Shown here one piece after another: positions 35,261-43,688 of a stretch of 64,000 bases of DNA. The notes beneath the pieces were generated by a model that was given only the letters and a program-made list of their open reading frames with translations, searched no databases and was not told the DNA's origin. A program made the translations under genes and the position numbers. The stretch spans positions 288,501 through 352,500 of the forward strand of contig NC_015958.1 in assembly GCF_000147695.2 (NCBI RefSeq), in the 5' to 3' direction. This DNA is from Thermoanaerobacter wiegelii Rt8.B1 (GTDB taxonomy: Bacteria > Bacillota > Thermoanaerobacteria > Thermoanaerobacterales > Thermoanaerobacteraceae). The first letter of the stretch is position 1, and each line of letters starts with the position of its first letter.

Positions 35261-36427
35261 ATGAACTTTGAAGACAGAGTGGCAAAAAGAGCAAAGTCCA
35301 TAGAAATATCTACCATAAGATATTTCTTTAACATGGCTAGAGAGGTACCGGGAGCAATATCCCTTGCTATTGGAGAGCCAGATTTTGTAACGCCTCAGCA
35401 CATAAGGGAAGCAGCGAAAAAAGCCCTCGATGAAGGTAAAACAGGATATACTGTAAATCCAGGGCTTATTGAACTAAGGCAGGAAATTTCAAATTATCTC
35501 AAAAGAAGGTATAACCTTTCTTACAATTCGGAAACTGAAATTTTAGTCACAATTGGTGCTACAGAAGCAATATACGTCGCTTTAAATACTTTGGTAGAGG
35601 AAGGAGACGAAGTATTAATTCCAGAGCCTTCATTTGTGGCATACCATCCTTGTACAATACTCGCAGGTGCCAAATCTGTTTTTGTGCCAACATATGAAGA
35701 AGATGACTTTGTACTAAGGGCAGATGTTTTAGAAAAATACATTACAGACAAATCAAAAGTATTAATTTTACCATATCCTAACAATCCAACTGGGGCAGTA
35801 ATGCCAAAAGAGGCGATGGAAAAGATAGCTGAAGTGGTCAAAAAGTATGACCTCATTGTAGTTACTGATGAAATTTATTCTGAGCTAATATATAGTGGTT
35901 TTGAACACGTAAGCTTTGCTTCTTTAAAAGACATGTGGGAAAGAACAGTTACTATAAATGGTTTCTCGAAGTCATATGCGATGACAGGATGGCGTCTCGG
36001 ATATATAGCTGCACCGGAATATTTTGTAAAACACATGACAAAAGTTCACCAATATAGTGTAACAGCGGCGGCTACAATGTGCCAGTATGCCGGAATTGAG
36101 GCTATAAAAAATGGGGATGAAGATATTTTAAGGATGAGAGAAGAATACGACAGAAGAAGAAAGTATTTACTTCAAAGTGTGAGAGAAATGGGGCTTGATT
36201 GTTTTGAACCAAAAGGTGCTTTTTATATATTCCCATCAATAAAAAAGACAGGTCTTACCTCAGAAGAATTTGCTAAGAGACTCCTTTACGAAGCAAAAGT
36301 TGCAGTTGTGCCGGGAAATGCTTTTGGAGAAAATGGCGAAGGATATGTTCGCATGGCTTATGCAACATCTATGGAAAACTTAGAAGAAGCAGTAAAAAGA
36401 ATGAAAGAATTTATGTCAAAGTTTTAA
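35261..36427 (+). CDS. Class I/II aminotransferase (aspartate/aromatic type)
   Basis: A 388-aa PLP enzyme of fold type I, subgroup I-gamma. PLP lysine in NGFSKSYAMTGWRLGYIAAP (about residue 236), PYPNNPTGAVMPKEAMEKIA and TDEIYSELIY are the standard blocks. The C-terminal GEGYVRMAYATSMENLEEAVKRM carries the substrate-carboxylate arginine. It is likely an aspartate or aromatic aminotransferase (AspC/AraT/PatA group); the exact amino acid cannot be read from the sequence. Monocistronic between two terminators. Confidence 0.88.
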   Translation: MNFEDRVAKRAKSIEISTIRYFFNMAREVPGAISLAIGEPDFVTPQHIREAAKKALDEGKTGYTVNPGLIELRQEISNYLKRRYNLSYNSETEILVTIGATEAIYVALNTLVEEGDEVLIPEPSFVAYHPCTILAGAKSVFVPTYEEDDFVLRADVLEKYITDKSKVLILPYPNNPTGAVMPKEAMEKIAEVVKKYDLIVVTDEIYSELIYSGFEHVSFASLKDMWERTVTINGFSKSYAMTGWRLGYIAAPEYFVKHMTKVHQYSVTAAATMCQYAGIEAIKNGDEDILRMREEYDRRRKYLLQSVREMGLDCFEPKGAFYIFPSIKKTGLTSEEFAKRLLYEAKVAVVPGNAFGENGEGYVRMAYATSMENLEEAVKRMKEFMSKF

Positions 36428-36475
36428 AAAATAAAATGCGGAGGGTGAATAGCATACCTTCTGCATTTTATTTTT
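36427..36475 (+). terminator. Terminator of the aminotransferase gene
   Basis: A 13-nt arm AAAAATAAAATGC (36427-36439) pairs with GCATTTTATTTTT (36463-36475). Confidence 0.65.
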
Positions 36476-36511
36476 ATTATTATTATTTAGTTTACTTTTG
36501 CCACATTTACA

Positions 36512-36540
36512 TTGAAAAATGTTAAGCTTTTCATTATAGT
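36512..36540 (+). promoter_or_regulatory. Sigma-A promoter of the PTS/transketolase operon
   Basis: TTGAAA (36512-36517), 17-bp spacer, TATAGT (36535-36540). The predicted start is about 15 nt before the regulator ATG. Confidence 0.5.
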
Positions 36541-36561
36541 ATAAATAGAATATAATTTAAA

Positions 36562-38709
36562 ATGAAAGAGGTGATAATTATCACACTCAATGAAAGATGT
36601 ACTCAAATTCTTATTAAACTTATTAATTCTAATGCGCCTATTAAAATTTCTGACCTTGCAAAAATATTCAATGTAAGCAGTAGAACTATAAGATATGACC
36701 TTGATACAATTGATGAGTTTTTAAAGTACAATAATTTGCCACAATTGATTCGCAAACCGAATGTAGGTATGAAATTTTCTGAACTATTGGAACACAGAAA
36801 TAAAGTTTTATCTCTTCTTGATAATCTTAATATTTATTATTACAACTTATCTCAAAAAGAAAGAGTAAATATCATATTAAGTGAACTTATACAGCAAAAG
36901 GACTATATCACTATCAATAGCATTGCAGATAAATTGATGGTGTCAAGAAGTACCATTATAAAAGATTTAAAAGATGTGAGAGAGTGGCTTACACGTCATG
37001 GACTTCAGTTAAAGTCTGCACCGAAATATGGAATCAAAGTTGTGGGGGATGAAAAACAATTAAGACGAGCCGCTATAGAACTTTTAACAGAGGTAATTGA
37101 TACTGATAAGGCATTGGATATTGTAAAATCTCCGATTTATACTCGTTCTAGTGTAGGAATTGATAAACAAATTACCAAGCTGTTTGAGGATATAGACATA
37201 CCTTATATCGAAGAATGTATACAAATAGCAGAAAGAGAACTGGAAACTGTTTTTTCTGATGCTGCATTTTCTGGCCTTGTAATACACATAGCAATAGCAA
37301 TTAAAAGGATACAACTTGGGAAAGACATAATTATGCCAAAAGAAGAATTAAAAGCTTTGGAAATTACAAAGGAATTTGCTGTTGCATCAAATATTGCAAA
37401 AATGTTGGAGGACCATTTTAAGGTTTATATTCCTCTTGATGAAATTGGGTATATTACAGTTCATTTCTTGGGGAGTAATCTAACAAAAACGCGACCTTAT
37501 GGTAATGAAAATTGGGTTGGTTATCAGCTATTAACAGAAAAAATTATTAGAAATGTCAGCAACAAAATACATCAAGATTTGTCAGGAGATAGACAGCTTT
37601 TTGAAGGGCTTTTGGACCATTTGAGACCGACAGTATACCGGTTAAGACACGGCCTTAAATTAAAAAATCCTATTTTGGATGAGATTAAAACGAATTATAA
37701 AGAATTGTTTGAAATAGTCAAAGAAAGTTTAAAACCTTTAGAAGATTATACAGGCAAAGCATTAAATGACGAAGAAATAGGTTATTTTACAATACATTTT
37801 GGTGCTGCGATTGAAAGATTAAAAGTTACTAAAGCACCTAAGCCTAATATCCTCGTTGTATGTGGTACAGGAATAGGTACGGCGAAACTTCTTTCTTCGA
37901 GATTACAATCAGTTTTTGATGTAAATATAATAGATACTGTTGCATATCATCAGGTAAAAGAAATATTGAAAGAAAAAGATATAGATTTGATAGTATCTAC
38001 TGTCCCAATTCCTTATGAAGATATTAAAACTATTGAAGTAAATCCCCTTCTTACAGAAAAAGACATAGAATTATTAAAAAATCTTGTTATTAAACCTAAA
38101 GTACAACATACAGTTATTGACGATTTGATAAAAATAATAGAAAAGCATTGTGTCATAAACAATAGTGAAAAATTGATGGAAGATTTATCAAAATTTTTAA
38201 ATATAGCATCATATGAAAATGCGAGAGGAGTTGTGCAACCAGTGTTAAAAGACCTTTTGACTGAGGATACTATAAAACTGAATGTTGAAGCAAAAGATTG
38301 GGAAGAAGCAGTGAGGATAGGAGGTGAGTTATTAGAGAAAAGCGGAGCAATTGAGCCAAGATATATTGATGCAATGATAAACACTGTAAAAGAGATAGGC
38401 CCTTATATTGTCATTGCACCAGGAATAGCAATGCCTCACGCAAGGCCAGAAGCAGGGGCAAAAAAAATAGGCATGAGCTTAATCACACTAAAAAATCCTG
38501 TTAAATTTGGAAACAAAGAAAACGATCCAGTAAAAATTGTAGTTTCTCTTTGTGCAATTGACCATTCTTCACACCTTAAAGCATTATCCGAACTGGTAGA
38601 ACTTTTGGGGGATGAGAAATTTGTGTCTTTATTAGAAAAAGCCGAAGGAAAGGAGGAGGTTTTGGAATATATTGGAAAATATAAAAAAGGAGGCGAGGAA
38701 ATTGCTTGA
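36562..38709 (+). CDS. PRD-containing PTS regulator with EIIB-like and EIIA domains (MtlR/ManR type)
   Basis: A 715-aa transcription factor. Order: HTH_11 (ISDLAKIFNVSSRTIRYDLDTID), second HTH (ITINSIADKLMVSRSTIIKDLK), PRD1 (with FSGLVIHIAIAIKRI), PRD2 (with GYITVHFLG and GYFTIHFGAAIERL), a Gat-type EIIB-like domain (ILVVCGTGIGTAKLLSSRL, about residue 435) and a C-terminal PTS EIIA type-2 domain with phospho-histidine in PGIAMPHARPEAG (about residue 628). It should activate this operon depending on PTS phosphorylation. No other EIIA is in the operon, so its EIIA may also phosphorylate the transporter. ATG 36562 lacks a good ribosome binding site; a GAGGTG at 36568 would suit a rare ATT/ATC start. 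Confidence 0.88.
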   Translation: MKEVIIITLNERCTQILIKLINSNAPIKISDLAKIFNVSSRTIRYDLDTIDEFLKYNNLPQLIRKPNVGMKFSELLEHRNKVLSLLDNLNIYYYNLSQKERVNIILSELIQQKDYITINSIADKLMVSRSTIIKDLKDVREWLTRHGLQLKSAPKYGIKVVGDEKQLRRAAIELLTEVIDTDKALDIVKSPIYTRSSVGIDKQITKLFEDIDIPYIEECIQIAERELETVFSDAAFSGLVIHIAIAIKRIQLGKDIIMPKEELKALEITKEFAVASNIAKMLEDHFKVYIPLDEIGYITVHFLGSNLTKTRPYGNENWVGYQLLTEKIIRNVSNKIHQDLSGDRQLFEGLLDHLRPTVYRLRHGLKLKNPILDEIKTNYKELFEIVKESLKPLEDYTGKALNDEEIGYFTIHFGAAIERLKVTKAPKPNILVVCGTGIGTAKLLSSRLQSVFDVNIIDTVAYHQVKEILKEKDIDLIVSTVPIPYEDIKTIEVNPLLTEKDIELLKNLVIKPKVQHTVIDDLIKIIEKHCVINNSEKLMEDLSKFLNIASYENARGVVQPVLKDLLTEDTIKLNVEAKDWEEAVRIGGELLEKSGAIEPRYIDAMINTVKEIGPYIVIAPGIAMPHARPEAGAKKIGMSLITLKNPVKFGNKENDPVKIVVSLCAIDHSSHLKALSELVELLGDEKFVSLLEKAEGKEEVLEYIGKYKKGGEEIA

Positions 38710-39292
38710 TGCAAGAGAGGCTATAAAAAAGAGAATAAGAGTTTTGAATTATGTTGACAATGAAATGATAGCCAAGATTCATTTAATTAGCTCAGAAATA
38801 GTAGAATGTATTAAAAATGGAAATAAAGTTTTAACATGTGGCAATGGTGGAAGTGCAGCTAATGCCCAACATATTACAGGAGATATAGTTGGTAGATTTA
38901 AGAGAGAGAGGAGAGGGTTTGCAGGGGTAGCTTTAACTGTAGATACAAGTACTTTAACAGCGATAGGAAATGATTACGATTATAGTGTAGTTTTTGAAAG
39001 GCAATTAGAGGGAATAGGTAAACGGGGGGATATACTTATCGCGCTTAGTTCAAGTGGTAATTCTCTAAATGTTATAAAAGCAGTCGAGAAAGCAAAAAGA
39101 ATGGATATTAAGACAATAGGTTTTTTAGGAAATAATGGAGGAAAATTAGGTGAACTAGTAGATATAAGTATTACGATACCTGATAAAGAGTCTGATCTCT
39201 GTGAAGAATTTGCAATGGCTCTTAGCCATATAATATTGGAAGAAGCTGAGGCAAAATTGTGTGAGCTAATTGATAAAGGAGTGATGGTATGA
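38702..39292 (+). CDS. SIS-domain sugar-phosphate isomerase (GmhA-like)
   Basis: A 196-aa protein from TTG 38702, which has an ideal AAGGAGG 8 nt upstream inside the regulator gene. The SIS fold shows VLTCGNGGSAANAQHITGDIVGRFK, LTAIGNDYDYSVVFERQLEGIGKRGDILIALSSSGNSLNVI and DLCEEFAMALSHIILEE. These resemble GmhA, the sedoheptulose-7-phosphate isomerase, more than KdsD-type arabinose-5-phosphate isomerase. In this operon it probably converts the incoming PTS aldose phosphate to a ketose phosphate or the reverse. It overlaps the EIIB start by 4 nt. Confidence 0.85.
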   Translation: MLDAREAIKKRIRVLNYVDNEMIAKIHLISSEIVECIKNGNKVLTCGNGGSAANAQHITGDIVGRFKRERRGFAGVALTVDTSTLTAIGNDYDYSVVFERQLEGIGKRGDILIALSSSGNSLNVIKAVEKAKRMDIKTIGFLGNNGGKLGELVDISITIPDKESDLCEEFAMALSHIILEEAEAKLCELIDKGVMV

Positions 39293-39563
39293 ATATTGTA
39301 ACGGTTTGTGGGATGGGATTTGGCACTAGTTTAATTCTCAAGATGGCTGTTGATGAAATTTTAAAAAAAATGGAATTGCTGCTAATGTAGAGGCGTGTGA
39401 CCTTGGTTCTGTAAAAGGGAAAGTAGCGGATTTAGTTGTTTCAACTTCCGAATTAGAATCCGAGTTAAAAAATTTGAATTTTAATATAGTATTTGTAAAA
39501 AATGCAATTGACAAAAAAGATATTGAAGAAAAAGTGTTAGAAGCAATAAAAAAATTAAAATAA
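39289..39563 (+). pseudogene. PTS EIIB component (ascorbate/galactitol type), frameshifted
   Basis: The frame starts MNIVTVCGMGFGTSLILKMA, with the phospho-cysteine in VCGMGFGTS, but meets a stop after 33 codons. If one A is added to the A8 run at 39363-39370 the frame continues NGIAANVEACDLGSVKGKV to the stop at 39561-39563, giving a normal 91-aa EIIB. The second half shows no other damage, so the break is recent, a sequencing error, or bypassed by slippage. It should pass phosphate from EIIA to the sugar carried by the UlaA-type EIIC downstream. Confidence 0.82.
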
Positions 39564-39575
39564 AGGAGGATAAGT

Positions 39576-40922
39576 ATGGAATTTATAGTCAGTTTATTTA
39601 GTCAACCAGCAATAATGGTTGGCATAATGGCCCTAATAGGTTTAATTGCTTTGAAAAAATCTGTGCAAGAAATTATTAATGGTACTTTAAAAACAATAAT
39701 TGGTTTTATTATTTTACAGATTGGCGCTGGAGCAATTGTTAATTCACTTAATGTATTAGGTCCATTGTTCCAAAATGCTTTCCATTTACAAGGAGTTATT
39801 CCAACAAACGAAGCGGTAATTGGACTAGCACAAAAAATGTTTGGAACAGAAATGGCTTTAATGATGGCATTTGGATTTTTAGTAAACCTAATTATAGCAA
39901 GACTTACACCTCTTAAGTATGTATTTTTAACAGGGCACCATATATTATTTATGTCAGGTCTTTTGGCTGCAGTATTGAGTACAGCTGGTTTTAGAGGAAC
40001 TGAATTAGTTATAGTTGGTTCATTAATTTTAGGTTCTACAATGGTGCTTACACCAGCAATTGTGCAACCTTATTATAGAAAAGTTACAGGAAATGATAGT
40101 GTTGCAATGGGTCATTATAATGCTTTGACATATTTTATTTCCGCATATATCAGTGGTTTGGTTGGAGACAAAAAACGGTCAACAGAAGATATTAAGGTAC
40201 CACAAGGATTAAGCTTTTTCAAAGATAATACTATATCAACAGCAATAATTATGATGATAATTTTCTTAGTAACGCTATACTCCGCAGATAGAAAACTAGT
40301 TTTAGAAGCATCGGGAAATCAAAACATTTTTATATTTGCTATTATTCAAGCATTAACATTTACAGCAGGTTTTGTAGTTGTTCTCCAAGGTGTTAGAATG
40401 ATGCTTGCCGAAATTGTGCCTGCTTTTAAAGGTATTGCAGAAAAGATAGTTCCAGATGCCATACCTGCTCTTGACTGTCCTGTAATTTTCCCATTTGCTC
40501 CTAATGCAGTAATTGTTGGTTTCTTATCATCTCTTGTAGGTGGAATAGTAATGTTCCTTATATTACCCCATATAGGATTACCAGTTATTATTCCTGGTTT
40601 GATACCGTTGTTTTTTGTAGGTGCAGCTGCCGGCGTATTGTCTAATGCAACAGGAGGTTTAAGGGGAACAATTATAGGAGGTTTTGTCAATGGCTTAATC
40701 TTGACTTTCCTTCCTGCAATTTTATTACCAGTTATGGGTCAACTTGGATTTGCAAACACGACTTTTGGTGATGCCGATTTTGCAGTAACTGGAATTATTG
40801 TAGGATATGCGGCAAAGCTTTTTTCTAAGACGGGTGTGTATGTTTTGATTGGAATACTGATATTACTGTTTATTATAATTTCTCTTGTTGCTAAACCTCA
40901 AAAAATAGCAAATGCAAAGTAA
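39576..40922 (+). CDS. PTS EIIC transporter, UlaA/SgaT (ascorbate-type) family
   Basis: A 448-aa membrane protein with about 11 hydrophobic segments and the UlaA blocks IIGFIILQIGAGAIVNSLNVLGPLF, LTPLKYVFLTGHHILFMSGLLAAVLS, VLTPAIVQPYYRKVTGNDSVAMGH and ALDCPVIFPFAPNAVIVGF. Family members carry ascorbate, but several carry pentitols or pentoses. There are no UlaG, UlaD, UlaE or UlaF ascorbate enzymes here, so ascorbate is unlikely; the neighbours suggest a pentose, pentitol or heptose. Confidence 0.9.
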   Translation: MEFIVSLFSQPAIMVGIMALIGLIALKKSVQEIINGTLKTIIGFIILQIGAGAIVNSLNVLGPLFQNAFHLQGVIPTNEAVIGLAQKMFGTEMALMMAFGFLVNLIIARLTPLKYVFLTGHHILFMSGLLAAVLSTAGFRGTELVIVGSLILGSTMVLTPAIVQPYYRKVTGNDSVAMGHYNALTYFISAYISGLVGDKKRSTEDIKVPQGLSFFKDNTISTAIIMMIIFLVTLYSADRKLVLEASGNQNIFIFAIIQALTFTAGFVVVLQGVRMMLAEIVPAFKGIAEKIVPDAIPALDCPVIFPFAPNAVIVGFLSSLVGGIVMFLILPHIGLPVIIPGLIPLFFVGAAAGVLSNATGGLRGTIIGGFVNGLILTFLPAILLPVMGQLGFANTTFGDADFAVTGIIVGYAAKLFSKTGVYVLIGILILLFIIISLVAKPQKIANAK

Positions 40923-40939
40923 ATTAATCTAATTTTTAC

Positions 40940-40974
40940 AAAATTGGCCAAGGAAATGTTCCTTGGTCAATTTT
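40940..40974 (+). terminator. Intercistronic hairpin between EIIC and transketolase
   Basis: A 16-nt arm AAAATTGGCCAAGGAA (40940-40955) pairs with 40959-40974 (one G-T pair), followed by CAATAAATTTTT. It may give partial termination or mRNA processing, lowering expression of the metabolic genes relative to the PTS or protecting the upstream mRNA. Confidence 0.55.
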
Positions 40975-41018
40975 CAATAAATTTTTAAAATTAAAGTGGA
41001 AGGGAAGATATTTTTAAC

Positions 41019-41843
41019 ATGAATAAAAAAGAAAATTTAAAAAGAATAGCAAAGGAAATACGATTAGCTATAATTAATATGATTTCAGAAGCGGCTCATG
41101 GACATCCTGGAGGTTCGCTCTCTTGTGTAGATATTTTAACAACACTCTATTTTGACAAAATGAATGTAAAACCAGACAATCCTAAATGGGAAGACAGAGA
41201 TAGAATTGTACTGTCAAAAGGTCATGCGGCACCTGCACTTTATGCTACTCTTGCTAAAAAAGGTTATTTTTCAGAAAAGATTTTATCTACTTTAGATAAG
41301 CTCGGTTCAATACTTCAAGGGCATCCCGATATGAAATCCACACCGGGACTTGATATGACCACAGGGTCATTAGGGCAAGGGCTTTCCGCTGCAAATGGAA
41401 TGGCATTAGCAGGTAAATTAGATAAAAAGGGCTATAGAGTCTATGTAATATTAGGAGATGGAGAATTACAAGAAGGGCAAATATGGGAAGCAGCTATGAC
41501 AGCAGCCCATTACAAACTCGACAACTTGACTGCAATACTTGACTTTAACGGCTTACAAATAGATGGCCCAAACAGAGAAGTAAAAAACATAGAACCAGTA
41601 AATGAAAAATTCAAAGCTTTTGGATGGCACGTAATAGAAATAGACGGCCACGACTTTGACCAAATAGACAAAGCCATAGAAGAAGCAAAAGCTACAAAAG
41701 GAAAACCTACATTGATAATAGCTCATACAATAAAAGGGAAAGGCGTATCCTTTATGGAAAATCAAGTAGGATGGCATGGCAGTGCGCCTAATGAAGAACA
41801 AAGACAAAAAGCTATACAAGAACTCGAAGGGGGTGGAGTATAA
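41019..41843 (+). CDS. Transketolase, N-terminal subunit
   Basis: A 274-aa subunit holding the thiamin diphosphate-binding domain: LINMISEAAHGHPGGSLSCVDILTTLYF, RIVLSKGHAAPALYA, the GDG-N motif VILGDGELQEGQIWEAAM..LDFNGLQ and AHTIKGKGVSFMENQVGWHG. The enzyme is split into two genes, as is common in archaea and clostridia. It moves two-carbon units between ketose and aldose phosphates, joining pentose phosphates with S7P and GAP. The stop and the next ATG are adjacent. Confidence 0.93.
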   Translation: MNKKENLKRIAKEIRLAIINMISEAAHGHPGGSLSCVDILTTLYFDKMNVKPDNPKWEDRDRIVLSKGHAAPALYATLAKKGYFSEKILSTLDKLGSILQGHPDMKSTPGLDMTTGSLGQGLSAANGMALAGKLDKKGYRVYVILGDGELQEGQIWEAAMTAAHYKLDNLTAILDFNGLQIDGPNREVKNIEPVNEKFKAFGWHVIEIDGHDFDQIDKAIEEAKATKGKPTLIIAHTIKGKGVSFMENQVGWHGSAPNEEQRQKAIQELEGGGV

Positions 41844-42776
41844 ATGGCTATGGCGACAAGAGAAGCCTATGGGAAAGCCTTAGTAGAATTAGGCGCAAAA
41901 AATAAAAATGTAGTGGTATTAGACGCAGACTTATCAAAATCTACAAAGACGGCAGATTTTCAAAAAGTATATCCAGATAGATTTTTTAACATGGGAATAT
42001 CAGAGCAAGACATGATGGTAACAGCAGCAGGACTTGCTACCTGTGGGAAAATTCCTTTTGCCAGCACTTTTGCCATATTTGCAACAGGAAGAGCTTATGA
42101 GCAAGTGAGAAACTCCATAGGTTATCCACACTTAAACGTAAAAATAGCAGCTACCCATGCTGGCATAACAGTAGGAGAAGACGGGGCCACACACCAATCA
42201 ATAGAGGATATATCCCTTATGAGAGGAATACCTGGGATGGTGGTAATAAACCCAGCCGATGCAGAAGAGACGAGACAAGCCATATTTGCGGCTGCAGAAC
42301 ACTATGGGCCAGTATACATAAGGTTGGGGAGGATGGCAGTACCAGATATACACGATCAAAACTACAAATTTGAATTAGGAAAAGGTGAAGTAATAAGAGA
42401 AGGGAAAGACGTAGCGATAATAGCGACAGGGATAATGGTAGCCATAGCGATTGAAGCAGCAGATAAACTAAAAGAAGAGGGAATAGAAGCGACAGTTGTC
42501 AATATCCACACAATAAAGCCGATAGACAAAGATTTAATAGTAGAAGTAGCTAAAAAGACGGGCAAAGTTATAACAGCAGAAGAGCACAACATAATAGGAG
42601 GACTTGGGTCTGCTGTGGCAGAAGTTTTTTCAGAAGAATGCCCAGTAAAGATAAAGAGAATAGGTATAAAAGACCAATTTGGCCAATCAGGTTCACCTAA
42701 AGAGCTTTTAAAGTATTATGGATTGACAGCGGAGGATATTGTTAAAAACTCCAAAGCTATTCTTAAAATATCTTAA
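41844..42776 (+). CDS. Transketolase, C-terminal subunit
   Basis: A 310-aa partner with the pyrimidine-binding domain (VVVLDADLSKSTKT, FPDRFFNMGISEQDMMVTAAGLA-like block at about residues 42-66, FATGRAYEQVRNSI, HAGITVGEDGATHQSIEDISLMR) and the C-terminal domain (ATGIMVAIAIEAADKL, EEHNIIGGLGSAVAEV, FGQSGSPKELLKYYGLT). The gene begins at the base following the stop of the N-terminal subunit, which secures equal synthesis. Confidence 0.93.
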   Translation: MAMATREAYGKALVELGAKNKNVVVLDADLSKSTKTADFQKVYPDRFFNMGISEQDMMVTAAGLATCGKIPFASTFAIFATGRAYEQVRNSIGYPHLNVKIAATHAGITVGEDGATHQSIEDISLMRGIPGMVVINPADAEETRQAIFAAAEHYGPVYIRLGRMAVPDIHDQNYKFELGKGEVIREGKDVAIIATGIMVAIAIEAADKLKEEGIEATVVNIHTIKPIDKDLIVEVAKKTGKVITAEEHNIIGGLGSAVAEVFSEECPVKIKRIGIKDQFGQSGSPKELLKYYGLTAEDIVKNSKAILKIS

Positions 42777-42831
42777 CGAATAAATTTAGGAAGTAGAAAT
42801 TAGAAAAATTGCGAAAAAGGGGGCCCATAAT

Positions 42832-43662
42832 TTGAATGATTTACTTATAGCGGCGAGAAAGAATAAGTATGCTATTGGAGGTTTTAATTTTAATTTTTAT
42901 GATGATGCATTAGGCATAGTTTTAGGAGCATATGAATTGAGTTCTCCTGTATTTTTGATGGCTAGTGAGGGAACAGTTAAATTTTTAGGAGTTAAAAAAA
43001 TAGTTAATTATGTAAAACAGCTAAAAGAAGATTTTAATATTCCTATTGTTTTACATCTTGATCACGGTAAAAATATAGAAATAATAAAAGAGTGTATAAA
43101 AGATGGATTTGATTCTATAATGTACGATGGCTCACTGCTTGATTTTGAAAATAATATTAAAAATACCAGAATGATAGCTGAATTATGCCATGACAGAGGA
43201 ATACCATTAGAAGGTGAATTAGGCAGAATATCAGGAATAGAAGAAAATGTTGAAAATATTGATGATGTATTAACCGACCCGGATAGTGTAGTGGAATTCA
43301 TAGAAAGGAGTAAAGTAGACTCTTTGGCAATAGCTATTGGGAATGCACATGGATTATATAAAGACAAACCTAAGTTAGATTTTGAAAGACTCTCAAAAAT
43401 TAATGATATTTCATCAGTGTCTTTAGTTTTACATGGAGGCACAGGTATACCTTTAGAAGATATAAAAAAAGCTATAAAATTAGGTATAAGTAAAGTAAAT
43501 ATTGGAACTGAAATAAAAATAACATATTTTAAAACTATAAAAAGATATATTGGAACTATTAATAAAAATGATGTAAGACATTTAATTTCTACTATTCAGA
43601 ATGATATCAAAGAACTTGTAAAACAATATATTGAGATATTTGGTAGTTTTAATAGGATATAA
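42832..43662 (+). CDS. Class II ketose-bisphosphate aldolase
   Basis: A 276-aa class II aldolase from a TTG start (GGGGG site). Zinc ligands and catalytic residues are visible: VLHLDHGKN, LEGELGRISG, AIGNAHGLYKDKP, LVLHGGTGIPLEDI and ISKVNIGTEIK. The NIGTE ending resembles tagatose-bisphosphate aldolases (GatY/KbaY) as much as FbaA (NVAT/D). Possible substrates are fructose, tagatose or sedoheptulose 1,x-bisphosphates. Given the transketolase and PFK neighbours, sedoheptulose 1,7-bisphosphate cleavage to erythrose 4-phosphate and DHAP is attractive. Confidence 0.88.
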   Translation: MNDLLIAARKNKYAIGGFNFNFYDDALGIVLGAYELSSPVFLMASEGTVKFLGVKKIVNYVKQLKEDFNIPIVLHLDHGKNIEIIKECIKDGFDSIMYDGSLLDFENNIKNTRMIAELCHDRGIPLEGELGRISGIEENVENIDDVLTDPDSVVEFIERSKVDSLAIAIGNAHGLYKDKPKLDFERLSKINDISSVSLVLHGGTGIPLEDIKKAIKLGISKVNIGTEIKITYFKTIKRYIGTINKNDVRHLISTIQNDIKELVKQYIEIFGSFNRI

Positions 43663-43688
43663 TTATCGATATCTCCGAGGTGAATTTC

